A DNA stretch of 64,000 bases, taken from contig OZ038422.1 in assembly GCA_964036155.1 (NCBI GenBank), forward strand, positions 76,903,201 through 76,967,200. Direction: 5' to 3'. Below, in pieces: positions 23,655-40,473 of this stretch. The position numbers were made by a program, and so were the translations under genes. The notes beneath the pieces are model-generated. The model saw only the letters and a program-made list of their open reading frames with translations. It had not been told where the DNA came from and did not search any database. The stretch comes from Diploscapter coronatus (lineage: Eukaryota > Nematoda > Chromadorea > Rhabditida > Rhabditidae). Each line of letters begins with the position of its first letter. Within the stretch, counting starts at the first letter, position 1.

Positions 23655-23765
23655 ACCCTGATCCTAACCCGCGGGTTGGTCGGGCCGGGTTTGGGTCGAG
23701 GTTGGCAGAGTCGGAGTCGGGTCAGGTTGAATTTTTCGATTGCATCATGGGTTGGGTCGGGTTAG
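23655..23765. repeat. Degenerate GGGTCGGG / GGTTGGGTC repeats
   Basis: A run of imperfect units (GGGTTGGTCGGGCCGGGTTT, GAGTCGGAGTCGGGTC, GGGTTGGGTCGGGTT) with very G-rich plus strand. No duplication or transposon ends were found, but GACCCTGATCCTAAC at its left edge resembles the right end of the 12961 MITE. Confidence 0.6.
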
Positions 23766-23774
23766 AAGGCAACC

Positions 23775-23879
23775 TCGAAAAGATACCACATTACCACGTC
23801 TTTGTAAACACTACGTCCCGCCTCCTAGTTTTTCTTTTCTCTCTTGTTTTAAAGACGTGGTGACGTGGTATCTTTTCGA
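23775..23879. mobile_element. 105-bp element with ~28-bp terminal inverted repeats
   Basis: Starts TCGAAAAGATACCAC and ends with the exact complement GTGGTATCTTTTCGA. The arms continue as ATTACCACGTCTTT and AAAGACGTGGTGAC with few mismatches. Small enough to be a non-autonomous MITE. No transposase inside and the target duplication is uncertain. Confidence 0.75.
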
Positions 23880-24196
23880 AATGGCTGTTCAAAAATTAAG
23901 AAAGATCTTCATAACCATGCATGCTCTAACATGTTCATCTTTGCACCTATTTATCTTTCAAATAAAACCACGAATAATCCTACAATGAAGATGCATAAAT
24001 TAAAGGCGTTGTTTCCTATTGTTGAAGAAAACGATACTATGATCAGAGATGTACGGACCCGGATATTAATTAATGCCCGAGTCCCAATTTTTACGGACCG
24101 CGTACATCCTTGGTTACAATTACCTCTCATCATTTTTGGATGTCTTCGAGAGTTGTTTCTATCATGTGCATTGAAATTAAATTATTACTTTCACAC

Positions 24197-24202
24197 TTTA
24201 TT
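24197..24202 (-). terminator. AATAAA polyadenylation signal of the F-box/kelch gene
   Basis: TTTATT on the plus strand, AATAAA on the minus strand, about 45 bases after the TAA at 24247. Confidence 0.55.
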
Positions 24203-24246
24203 GAATAAAATTTCGAGATGAACTCTGAGATTATTATAGTCAAGTT

Positions 24247-25520
24247 TTATTTTATGTTAATGTTTCCGACTTCACGCCATTTATTCGTTTGTGGATCGTA
24301 TTCCTCGATTGAATTACAAAACTCTTTGATATAATCTTTTTGAAATCTAAATTAACAAATATTTGGTAAAGATATGCAAAATCTCAGCTCACCCTCCGAT
24401 TGCATACAATTTTCCATTCGCAGCAACAAGAGAATGATGAAATCTTCCATAGTTCATATCAGCGATTCGATAAATTCGACTGCCAATAGGAACTGAGGGG
24501 TCGAAACAGAGACAGGATTTGTGTACTTCATAACTAAATATGTAATGGCACATTATTTATCATACAAAATTAACGACAAGTATCCTCCAGTTATGTAAAT
24601 TCTTCCATTTAGCGATGCAACTCCGAAATAACCTGGTCCCTTTGGAATCTCTCCAATTTTAATCCATTCCCGTTCACCGTCTGATAATCGATATATCTTT
24701 CTACTTCCCCAGCCATCAATAACTGAATATCTATAATTACAATAATGAATATGCTATAATGTGACCGTATAAAGTTTCATCGCATATTATTGTTTGACAA
24801 AATTTAATTGGAAGAGGAAAAGCAGGTCCTGTTTGCCATTTTCCATCTGTTAAAACCTGAATAAATTATTTCATGGATTTTAATTCTATCTTCTTACATC
24901 AACTCGATTCGTATCTTCACTTGTTTTAGGATCTTCTCCGCCCAAATAATACAATTTGTCTTTGAAATAAGCCACGGACGCACCATTACGCCATTCAGGA
25001 GGATCTGGACCTGTAAAATTCTTTGAATCAATCATTCATGGATTTGTTGAGCAAACCTATTGAAATTTGTCCAGTACTCAAGTCATATATTTCAAATGAA
25101 CTTTTGATAAGTGCACTAATCCCAAAAATCTAAAATCGGAGAAATTATTCAAAATAACGAGCATAAGAATTTACTTTATTCTGTGTAGTTGCTACTTGAA
25201 ATGGCGTGTAATAATTGTGAAATTTTGCAACCTCTTCGACTGGCAAGTTATGAGAATTGAACAAACATATTCTTCCTTCGCATGTACCATTATAATTTCG
25301 ATAACAAACTAAATTATTACGAATCGTTTCAAAGTCTCTTATTTAGCTTTCAACATAATTTCTTACGATAGAATAAGATTTTCCTTTTGAGCACTTTCGG
25401 CAGATGTTTCTTGATTATTTGCATCATTCGATTGCTAGTCCGGGCCAATTGTTTCAGCTCTTTGGATCCGGGATATTGGAAGATTAATAATATAATTTCG
25501 ACTGGTAAATTGGATAACAT
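24247..25520 (-). CDS. F-box / kelch-repeat protein
   Basis: Likely SCF ubiquitin-ligase adaptor. Exons: 25520-25367, 25308-25175, 25129-25057, 25010-24898, 24856-24766, 24722-24578, 24533-24393, 24346-24247; phases close at 316 residues. ATG 25520 was chosen because it begins MLSNLPVEIILLIFQYPG, an F-box-like helix (residues 1-45). Kelch blades follow with the usual double glycines and W/Y positions: YYLGGEDP, W-GSRKIYRL, YITGGYF, LYAIGGF, and a last blade IEEYDPQTNKWREV. About five or six blades. No BTB domain, so it is not a BTB-kelch adaptor. The F-box match is by eye and moderate; the kelch fold is clear. More AT-rich codons than the housekeeping genes nearby. Confidence 0.8.
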
Positions 25521-26556
25521 CTTTGTTGAGAGACCTAAACAGTCACCACAGTATTATTTAAAAATACAAATAGTAAACGAGTATTGATTGAATGAAAAAG
25601 TCTGCAATTAATGTTTGAAATTGATCATTGAAGAAAGGAGGATGAAATTACTAAATTGATAATTCGTAATTTTTATCAGACTAAAAATCGATAAATAAAA
25701 CGTGAAGATGCATGCTGAAATAAAACTATCCGTGTATTTACTTATCGGGGACGGGACCCAAATAAAAATTACTGCATGAAAATGGTTAGCGAGTAAATTG
25801 TGTGTATGATAGACCAAGCGTTGCGGAAGTCAGATAGTTGAATAGATTGGCGATGGAATAACAATTTATCAATTTCAAACTTGAGTAATTAAACCATAAA
25901 ACGAAAAATGTGAAAATTATAAATAGAAATTAGTTAAATTGTCTCGAGTAGCAAGGAATTCTGCTTTTATCTCGAGACAGAAAGGTGGGAGGAAAAAGGG
26001 AAGAAAACATCTTCTTGAGCCGCGGGGGATAGATTCAATCTAAAAATATAGAGAAAATGTGATTTTTCTACGAAATGAAAAAGGAAGGTCGCAGTTCACG
26101 ACAGAATTCAACACAATTTTGATAGAGGATGGAGGGTCATGCTGCATGTTTTCATGGTTATTTTCATTCGAATCAATTTTTTTCTGAATCATCCTTAACA
26201 TTCGGGATCATTTTCTATAGTTAAGGACATTTTTCAGAAAAAAAATTCCTAGAAATATTGTAGTAAATCGAATCGGGCTCAAACTCTGGGAGTATATGAG
26301 GAATATGTAAAGTAATATGTGAGGTAAATTTGAGCTCAACTGGTTCAAGCATAGTCGATACGGAACCATAAAACGCGAAGTGCGTCCATAATTTTGAGAC
26401 ACACCTTATCTGCTTATTTCTTGATCTAATATCATTTTTCATTTAATTTTGCCAAAATCAGTCCTACAGAGGACGATCCTCAGAACTCCTTCGAGACCCA
26501 CCCCTTTATAGTTTATTTTCGTCTGGCGAAAGTGCTTCCTAGGTCTGCCTATCTAC

Positions 26557-26860
26557 CAGTCAATACCCCACACTAGCCATACACTATTTCGCATGTTTTG
26601 AGGACTTGATGTCGTACAGTTTCCGAATAGCCTCACCAAGTCACCAATCTGGTACTTGCAAACTCACACCTGAATCTCAGTCAACATAACACAAATCAAA
26701 GTTTACTCGATGAATTAGAAAACGAATAAAATCAACGAAAAGCCTACCTCTGGTCGAAAAGAAGGGAAATATCAGCATTTCTCAAGAGAAGCAGAAAAAT
26801 AGAAAAAATGTCAAAACATACGAAATGACTCAAAACAGAAAAGAGGCGCGAATTTTCGCA
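26557..26860. repeat. Dispersed repeat, copy A (~304 bp)
   Basis: Nearly the same sequence, in the same orientation, occurs at 45669-45978. Both begin CAG(T/C)CAATACCCCACACTAG and end GCGAATTTTCGCA. The first 140 bases are almost identical and the rest differs by scattered changes and small indels. No ORF is conserved. Family unknown. Confidence 0.9.
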
Positions 26861-27141
26861 TAAAGTCATTAATTTCCCACTTGCATTTCGTCGGTGTCTC
26901 GCATTTTTTTTTTTTTTATTTTCGGCTTATTTCCCAAAATTCGTGACTGTTGTTTATTTTTTCGTCGTAAAATGTCAGCGGACTGGTGCGGTAGATAAAA
27001 TGACTGAATTAGGGAAATTCGGCAATGTTTGTCTTGGCACTTTTGGCCGTCTGCATACTTGTGAAGGTATTCGGTTTCTTTTGAATTCTATCGCTACTTT
27101 TTGGGCCGCACGTGTGGGATTTCGCTCCACTCGAATTCCCC

Positions 27142-27148
27142 TATAAAA
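27142..27148 (+). promoter_or_regulatory. TATA box
   Basis: TATAAAA about 185 bases before the upstream ATG at 27328 of the peroxiredoxin gene. It is well placed for a transcript that includes the alternative first exon. Confidence 0.5.
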
Positions 27149-27327
27149 GTGTCTCAAATTGACACACAGCTTGGGAATTTTCTAACCTGATGATATTTTC
27201 CATGGCAACACATTTTTAGCCGCAGAGGTTGAGCAGACACAAAAATCCTTAGTCGTCAAGCTCATTCCATTTTGAATTTTCCCTACGGTTTATTCAACTA
27301 GACTTTATTTTATTCGGAGCCCGGTCT

Positions 27328-30300
27328 ATGTACAGAGCCGCTATGCTGGCTGTAAGTTTTAATTAATTTATTTAAAAAATAGGAAAAAATTCTTTGAACT
27401 CAAAACTGACGAAAACTTTCGTTTTTTTTATGAGCACTCATTTTAGCTCTTTTCATTTTTTTTCAATTTAGCTAAAAACGGAAGACCTTTCTCTTTTTGC
27501 ATGAAAATCAATGAACGTTTGGGACCCCACCACACACTTCGCATGCGCATTGCAGTGCATTTCTGCATTCTCCTACATTTTCTCGCAAAAAGGGGGAGGC
27601 ATGAATTATTATGCGACAGCCGCTTATTATCTCCCCGTTCTCCGTTGTTTATCCCATAAATTCCATTATCCCCTAGATTTCTCGATTTCACTGGTCATTA
27701 TCGCATTTTGACGGATTTGAAATAAAATCCCTTTTCGAAATCGAGAAAATCCAACGCGCCGTTTTATTTCCAGAAAGCTGAAACTGCGAAAATTTCAACC
27801 TTTCGTAAATTTAAAATTTTTAAAGGAAAATGAGGTAAGATTTTTTTTTTTTAAATCGAATTTTCTGCAGTTGTATCTTTTCGATTTTTTTTTGGCAAAA
27901 CTCAAGGCCACTTGCCCGACCGAAACGTGCGAAGGATTGTCATTCCCCCCTCTGTTTCTCTCCTGCCCTTCTCGCTCTTTCGATTTTCATTTCTCTCCTT
28001 TCCACCTTCAAATCACCCTGTCTCTCCAGTTTTGCGTGTTCAAAGTTGTTGTTTTCGATTTGCAATTTAAAATTTCATCGATCAGTTTGCAAACATTTTT
28101 CAACTCCAATTCTAATTCCAACTTCAACTCCATTCCAATTTGAAGTTGAAATTCGCCAAAACTGAGGCTCCAATTTTCGACAATTTCAAATTAGCATTTC
28201 TGTCGATATTTCATGCCTTTCAAAATACCATTTGAAAATCAAAAATGAGCCAAATTGGACTTTTTTGAATTTCTAAAATAAAATTCAACTCCTTGCTTAT
28301 CCATGCTTATAGGATATCGATTTATTTTCCGGTCGGTCAAAAGGATGAGGGATCGGCTTTTTGCTTTTCGGTCGGATTTGTGTTTGATTGTTTGCAGTCC
28401 TGTGGGAAGAACTGCAGAAATCACGAAATGCCACTGGGTTTTCCCCCACCTTTTTCCAATTTTCGCCGGCAAGAAATGGTCTCACACTGTTTGCACACTG
28501 CCTGTTCCATTCCCGACTTACAAACTTCGAAATTGCGACTTGTAAAAGATGAAAATCAAAAATGAGGTTCCATGAAGGTTTCATTTTTCCAGGAAAAATG
28601 CATTTCTGGAAAGTTAGGTGTGATATTTGACGCGAAATAATTTTGATTAAAGAATTTGGTAACTTTTCATAAATTCTGCTACATTTCATATTTCGTGGCA
28701 GAGCGCACAAAGGGCTTCCCCCCTCTTTCAAGGGTTCTTTGTTTATTTCAATCCTTCCATTTTCTTTTTATCTTTTCACACACATTCATGTCTCTTCTTA
28801 TCGTCGCCGATTCTATTGATTTCCAAATTTGTTATTGAGAAGGCAGGATGGCCCTTTGCAGTGCATATCTTATCATCTCGACAGAAATTGTATTACAAAT
28901 ATGGGCATTCTTCTAGAAAATGGGCGGTCCTAAAGGAGTTTTGTCATTGCCTCCAGTCTTTTAGAAAATTTGTTCTGGATCAATTTAACAATTTTTTGCA
29001 GTTTTCCGCTCTGGTTTTGAGCTCTCGCCGTCCGAATGTCCACTTTATCATCTACAAGTTGAATTTTTCCTCTTTTTTCGCACAATTTTTCTGTTTCAAT
29101 CCGGTTGTGTCATTCCTCGATTTTCGGTCCAAAGTCCCATGGTTTTGATTGTTCCTGTGATGACAAAACACGACACGAATTTATTGACTGTCGAAAGAAT
29201 GATGACATGATGCAAACATTGCGTTGTAGCCTTATAATAACCCCGAGAAATAGTCATCTTCACCGTTCATCTCACTTTTTAGTCATTCTTCTAAATTTCG
29301 TATTTGCAAGCTCATTTTTCAGTCGCATTATTATTAGCAATTTTTTCTTTTATAAACCAGAAACTATAACACAAGTGCCTAGAATAGCAAAAAGTTTAAC
29401 AAAATTTAGCAGAATCCACAAGTTTCAATTTTAAAACCTGTTTCAAGGATTACAAATTTCGTTTCTTTTCCTTTAGGGTTAAAATCGCGATTTTCAAGTT
29501 GATTGATTTTTGTTTGAATTTTTAGATGTCGAAGGCATTCATTGGCAAACCAGCCCCTGACTTCAAGACCCAGGCCGTGGTCGATGGGGACTTCGTCGAA
29601 GTCAAACTGTCCGACTACAAGGGCAAATACCTGGTCGTCTTCTTCTATCCGCTGGACTTGTGAGTAAAAAATAAAAAACTGAAAATTGCCTTTCTGGAAA
29701 GTTCAGCCCTATTCTGTCAATGTCATTCTTATAAAAAAAAAGTGGACGAAGTTTCCAGAAGTTCGAAAAGAATCGCATTTTCTTATCATCAAATAGTAAA
29801 TTTTTGAAATTTAATAGAGAAAAAATGAAAATAAATGCAAATTTCGAAACTAACAAGATCTAATTTTGCAGCACATTCGTGTGCCCGACGGAGATCATCG
29901 CGTTCTCGGACCGCTTCAAGGAGTTCAAGGACCTCGGCGTCAACGTCCTGGCCGTGTCCACTGACTCCGTCTTCTCCCACCTCGCTTGGATCAACACTGT
30001 ACGCATTTTTTGCTTTCTTTTGAAAATTCTGAAAAAAAAATTTTTTTTCTTTCTGAAGGGAAAACAATGTTCAATTCGATGTTCGATTGATTCCAAGTTA
30101 TCGATCTTGGAATTGACTGAACTTGTCGAGAGGAAAAAATTGATGCAAGGTTGAAATACGATCATTTTCAGCCTCGCAAGCACGGTGGCCTGGGCGAGAT
30201 GAACATCCCCGTGCTGGCCGACACCAACCACCAGATCTCCAGGGACTACGGAGTGCTCAAGGAGGACGAGGGCATCGCCTATCGTGGTATGCTGATTTGT

Positions 30301-31170
30301 TTAACCCGAAAAAGTATCTCTCGAAAGGAAAACGATCTGTCCAGATCATTTGTGTGTTCGTGTGTGTTTTGTAACTTGTGAAAAATACAGAAGTTCAATA
30401 GAATTTCAAATGAACTATAAAAAAAAATCGACTGAAAAATTGAAGTTTTCGATTTTTACCAAAAGAAACTCAGGCCTGTTCATCATCGACCCGAACGGCA
30501 TTCTGCGCCAGATCACGGTCAACGATTTGCCCGTCGGCAGATCCGTCGATGAGACTCTCAGACTCGTCCAGGCATTCCAGTTCGTTGACAAGGTTTGTCA
30601 AATTTCTTGAAAAAAAAAATCGTTAAAAAATCGTAAAGTATTTTTTCTTCTAAATATTTGCGTCTTCTATGAAAAGCATGATTTCAAAAATTACATAAAA
30701 TAATTGTTTTTTTCGCTCTAAAATTATTCAAATGGGATTTCTTGATGATTTCAGCACGGAGAGGTGTGCCCTGCGGGATGGACCCCTGGCAAGGAGACCA
30801 TCAAGCCTGGCGTCAAGGACAGTCAGGTAAAAAATATAATTTTTATTATTATCAGACTTCTAAAAACTTACCCGCTTGCCTATTTTTGCGGAGTCGTTCA
30901 AACATTGTTGAATTTGGAGAGAAGCATGATTCCTTCAAAATGACAGATTCAGACAAGTCGTAAGACAAAATCTCCGAACGTACCCTCTTCAAACTCATGC
31001 TCCGCTAAAATATTATTGCGCGAACCCCCTACATATGTATCACTTTTCAGTAGAAAAATTCTATTTTACAGACCCCCTCTTAATATTTTTCATTTGCCGA
31101 CTTGAAGATTTTTCCGAAATTGTAAAAATTTCTGGATTTTCAGGAGTACTTCAACAAGGTCAACCATTAA
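27328..31170 (+). CDS. prdx-2: Typical 2-Cys peroxiredoxin
   Basis: Thiol peroxidase reducing hydrogen peroxide with thioredoxin; cytosolic. Main exons: 29526-29659, 29872-29998, 30172-30286, 30474-30592, 30755-30826, 31144-31170, giving 197 residues from [14 protein letters not shown]. The peroxidatic cysteine is in FTFVCPTE (residue 49) and the resolving one in HGEVCPAGW (about 170). GGLG (exon 3) and the C-terminal YF (EYFNKVNH) are both present, the combination linked to over-oxidation sensitivity in eukaryotic Prx. An upstream in-frame exon 27328-27351 (MYRAAMLA) ends in a perfect GTAAGT donor and joins in phase across a 2.2-kb intron, so two N-termini are likely. Confidence is high for the core and moderate for the upstream exon. 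Confidence 0.95.
27352..29525. other. Large first intron of the peroxiredoxin gene
   Basis: 2.17 kb. No exon or repeat was recognised. The ORFs at 28293-28731 on both strands overlap each other and have no domain. It probably includes a second, proximal promoter and 5' UTR for the short isoform, as the acceptor TTTTTAG touches ATG 29526. Confidence 0.5.
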
Positions 31171-33002
31171 ATTGCCCATCGTTAGCAAAAACCGGGATCT
31201 TGATTGTGAGCAATACAGACCTCTTAGTTTGGTAATTAAAAACAATCTTCATACTTTTATTTCTTGGCAAAATTTTAGATTTGTGATTCTTTAGAGAATA
31301 ATTTCCAACACTTAGCAGTTACTTTTTACTTGAACGTTGTGATTGGTTCTTTGGAGTTTTGTAATTAAAAAAGTAGATTTTAAATATTGTCTAATTTTTG
31401 TCCTAGTGAATTTTTTGGATTCGATTGTCACTTTTATCATCATGTTTTATCAGTTCAGCAATAAAGCAGTTGAAGAATTTTTTTGCTTATTTCCAAAGTT
31501 ATTTCGATACTTTTTTGAATATCTTTTGGAAGAAATAGTTTTAAATTTAGATGTTTTCAGCGAATTTCTCAAATTTTCACCTGTTTGGAAAACTCGACAT
31601 TTGGTGACGGAGCAAGAAATTGCAGATTACAAAATTTCAGATCAGCTCTTAACTTTCTACTACAAATTCCATATGATTATCTTTTGATTCTTTATCACGG
31701 CTTGTCAACCTTATGATTCATTATCTGAATTGCGCGTAGTGCCGAGTGGGAAGAATATTTCCGGTCATTTTATCGATTGGCACATTATTTGCCGAATCTT
31801 TCTCTCGAGGTATCCTACATTTGTCATCGTAGGCTTTTTTTTTGTTGTAAATCTCGCTATTGTCAGGAAGAAATTAGCATAATGCAGAAAATAATGACAT
31901 CGTTTTGATCGCCACAAAGAGCCTAACTTTTGTCGAATATTTATGATGAGCGTTCTCAGTATTTGCCTCTGCATTGACCTAGACCTATGATTGACTGTGT
32001 CTTTGTGTTCGGGCTGTTCGTTCTCCCACCGAAAGGGAGGCTAAGGCTTTCCTCTCCTCTCTTTCTCTTTCTCTTCCCTTTCCTCTTCCTTCCCACTCTT
32101 CTCGGCCCCACAGTCCTTTGCGTCTGATTCTCTGACCGTCTCTCAGTCTCTCTTATCGATTTTCCCGGTTTCCAATCCCATTCAATTCGATCATCTCTAT
32201 CGTGGTTTTGATTTCGTGGAAAACCACTAAATTCGAAGGTCCATTTATTTGTATCCTTTATCATTGCTGTTTTGTTGCAATAAAGTAGGATAATTTTCCA
32301 AGTAAATGCTAGACGAGCCGGTGAAAGTTTCGTTGCAATCTTTTTCTATTTTTTTTTTTTATTTTTGAGAAAATCTTGCATCTTTTTAAATTCATTCATT
32401 TTTTCAATGCTCTTTCCTGGATAGAAATGAGCGAACTTTCCAAATTCGTAAATAATAAACTGGATGAGTTTTCAAAGAAAATTATTCCTTGTGGTTTTAC
32501 TGGTTTTTATTCTTTTTTTCCGCTGCAATTTCTTATCACTAGCACTTTATCAGTGCATAGAAAGTTGACCTCCCCTTTCCTGTATTCAGCATTGAATGTC
32601 ATTCTTGTCTCAAATCAATGGATTAGAAGGCATAGGTGCCGGATATTCTATAGAACATTGACAGGAAAATCTGCGCTTTTCTTGAAATGCGCTCTATTTC
32701 TAAGCTTACAAAGATTTGTTTAGCATTGGAGCAGATGTGCAAGTTTTTCGATATAGTTAGAAGACGATACTATGCCCGAATGATGTATAGCAATGACTCA
32801 TTCCTGCTAACGGCTGTATTCCTTTTTCTCTCTCCCTCCACTCTTATTCTACCCTTTACCACCCACCTTTTATTTTTTTTCTCTCTCTCCAATATTTGTG
32901 CATATTCCACTTGCATCATTTATTCATCCATATCCGTTGTAGACTTGTCGAACCCGTTGATTGGCAAATATTTCAGGTGGTAATTTGGAAAATCGAAGGA
33001 AA
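31171..33002. other. Intergenic peroxiredoxin to pkc-3
   Basis: 1.8 kb. A polyadenylation candidate AATAAA is near 31460. A pyrimidine-rich block (CTCTTTCTCTTTCTCTTCCC) lies at 32040-32110 and another at 32828-32890. An ATATTTCAG acceptor (ending 32976) precedes the pkc-3 ATG by 26 bases. No gene recognised. Confidence 0.5.
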
Positions 33003-37707
<4,705 letters not shown>

Positions 37708-40173
37708 ATTCCAAAATAAGGATTTTATATATAAAAAAAAAAGCAGTCACCTTTATAATTCATTTCCTTAGGATTACCCCGCCAAAGAGAAGATTTTTAA
37801 AATCAACCTAAATGCGGCCTTTTTAAATTCATTCTTTTTACTTTCTAATGATATCTCTCTGAAAATCAACTTTTTTATGAAAAAGTGAAGATGATTTTTG
37901 CAATATATTTTAAATACGGCGGTAAACATACTTACAAGCATTCATCTTCATCCAGAATTAATCCTTCCAGCTAATCCCTTAAAACACACTACAACAGATT
38001 CTTTTTTCTTCTGCTGATTAAGTCAAACAAAATTGGCACTTTTATCTCGATTTTTGCATCGTTTTGTAGTCTAAACTATTACAGACCAATGCAAACTTCA
38101 CTGAAATGAAAACTGCGATGATGCTAAACGTGATGTATTTGAATTCAGAACATGATTATTTCGTCATTTATCATTTTACCAGAATTTTATTCTTTTCAAG
38201 TTTAAATTTAAGCTGCAATGATGACGTCGTAAATTAGAGAGCGCAAGTGGTTTCTCAAATTTGATAATGGTGAGGTTGGAGGAAACTTGCCGAAATATTG
38301 TGGAATCCTTCAAATACTCGGATCAAAAAGAAGCTTTCAATTGGGCTCAGTCTAAGCCCCATAATTAAACGATAATTACCCTTCCAAATGTCCTAGACTA
38401 TCCGTCAATGAAAATAACATTTTGGCCCATTTTGAATCAATTGTGTCGCGAATTGCGACCTTCCTTTTTTATTTCGTAGAAAAATCAAATTTTTTTCTAT
38501 GTTTTCGGTTTAAATTTGTCTCCAATGCAAGAAAATATTTTTCTTTCCTCTTTCCTCCCACCTCTCTGCTTCGAAATAAGCAGCATTCCTTGCTGCTTAC
38601 CACAATTCAACGAATTTGCTTTTTATTTATGATTTAAACAAATTTTTCATTTTATGGTTTAACTATCCAAATTTGAGGATAATAAATTGGTGTGGAATTC
38701 CAACGTCCAGCTAGCTTGCCTAACTATCCACTAAGCCTGAAGCAACCAACACACATTAATTCCCTAGCCATTTTCAACTTGAATCGAAAGCTGATAATTT
38801 CCCTTTAAAAATTTTCACTCATTTCTCAAATAATTCGACTTCTTGCTGCGCGGTTAGTTCTGAGAATGGCAAAATTCATGCTCACAACTGACAAAATGGC
38901 GGGATTACAGGTGAAACATGTTAATTTTTACGGGTTTTGAAAAAGAAAAGGAAAAGTTCAAAATGACGTCCATTCGTGTCCATTGAGCATAGGGGCTTGA
39001 AACGTGCAGAATATGGCCACATCCTAATGACTTCAACCTATTAAATGCCGAAAATTGCCATCTCAAGGGGTCGAATTTTACCACTTTTCATTATGCGCTG
39101 AACCCCAGAAGCAGATGTTTTCGTTAATTTTCCAGGGTCGGTCTGACGGGGACTTTATAGAGCTTTAAGTTTTCCACAAAACCCCTGTTTTGAAATTTCA
39201 CCACATTTTCGGGACTTTGCAGGAAGGCGGCTCAAAAAGTTTATTTACGGAAAAAATTGCGATTTTGCATATTCAAATTTGAGCATTTGCGGTCTCTAAT
39301 TAAACTCATACTTATTATTCGACTAATTTATCAAGTAACTAATTTTTAATTCGATCACTAATTCTTCGTACTTTTAACAGATTATGCATATTTAAATGTT
39401 TTAAAGCTAAACTTATAGGTTGGACAAATGTATTTAGCGTTTGCTCCCTCTAGTAGTGATAATATTTATTCTTTTAGTTTTTATCTATTGTGTTTTACTC
39501 GCTTTTCTCAAGTTTTCCCTCTCAATTTTCGTCTCACTTATGAGAATATCATTTTTTATTCATTTAAAACAATTTCACGTTGCCTTCACTTAAAATTCGC
39601 CTTCAATATTTACACGAAAAGTACAGGAACAAATAAATTATTTGTCAGAAATATCAAATTGCTGTAGGCCGATTTTGTTGAGTAGTAACCTTTGAAATTT
39701 GTGATTTTGACTGGCGAAAAAGGACAACATCGGGCAACCGCCTACTCGAAAGGTGCAGATGCAAATTTGAGACCAAATATTGACACACACTACAAAAGAT
39801 GGAGATTCTATTTAGGCTATACTGTCACTACATTTTATAATATGAAAGAAACCATTCAGAAATAATATTCGCGTAATTTTATAGTGGGCAACCGCGTTTC
39901 CAAGCATTATAGTTCTGTCAATTGAATGAAAAGGCAGCAAATAATACGAAATGAGATCAAAAGAATCAAAATTTCAGCTACTTGAAGGCAATTTGTAAAC
40001 CACATGACGTTATAACACGAAATAAAAGCAAAATAGGCTAGGCAAAAGTAAGATATGATATCTTTGCTCATACTATTTTGCTATATCTACGTCATGGCGT
40101 CTATGATTTGTAAATTGCCCTATTTGAACTAAGATATTACCTATTCTCATACCGTCCTAAGTCGAACTTCGTC

Positions 40174-40251
40174 CAGGGTTCTATCGGCCTGGGCCGGGTC
40201 GAAGAATTTCGAAGTTAACTCGGGCCAGGCCGCAAAACCTTGGCCACCCTG
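40174..40251. mobile_element. 78-bp GC-rich hAT-type MITE
   Basis: Begins CAGGGTTCTATCGGCCTGGG and its right end, read inward, is CAGGGTGGCCAAGG…GCGGCCTGGCCCG. The CAGGG ends agree with the other hAT-like copies, but the flanking 8 bases do not match well. Confidence 0.55.
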
Positions 40252-40473
40252 GCCGAGCTCAAAGTTGAATTTTCAGATACAATTTTTCTCGAATTTTAAG
40301 CATTAAACGCAATGCATTGGAATTAGTTTCTCGGACACTTTTATGAAGCTAAACATTGGCCACGTGAAAAGCTATACTTCGTGGCAGAATGTGCTATTTT
40401 TAAGCTCACCTAATTGTCCTTATTTGAGATCGAAAAATCAATTTGGCTCAGAGTATCTCTATTTCGACTGTTC

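Larger units (their letters stand above)
23014..24246. other. Repeat-rich intergenic block
   Basis: 1.2 kb between two convergent genes. It contains a GC-rich inverted repeat (23281-23382), GGGTCGG-type repeats (23655-23765) and a clean terminal inverted-repeat element (23775-23879). Local base composition is far more GC-rich than the surroundings. No gene recognised. Confidence 0.6.
25521..27327. other. Intergenic, with dispersed repeat
   Basis: 1.8 kb between divergent genes. It holds one copy of a dispersed repeat (26557-26860) and a stretch 26220-26440 that may be decayed transposon DNA, since short ORFs there have no recognisable domain. The right end is the peroxiredoxin promoter. Confidence 0.55.

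Noticed and set aside
23740..24221. Two plus-strand ORFs over the inverted-repeat element
   Set aside because: They cross the 23775-23879 hairpin and GC-rich repeats and show no domain.
26208..26442. Possible transposase remnant on the minus strand
   Set aside because: Two frames are open but neither shows a DDE/D motif or helix-turn-helix; terminal repeats were not found.
28293..28731. ORFs on both strands inside the first peroxiredoxin intron
   Set aside because: They overlap antisense to each other and carry no recognisable domain or splice support.
31343..31687. 114-codon plus-strand ORF, hydrophobic
   Set aside because: Phe/Ile/Lys-rich composition is what AT-rich DNA yields by chance; no domain, no splice partners.
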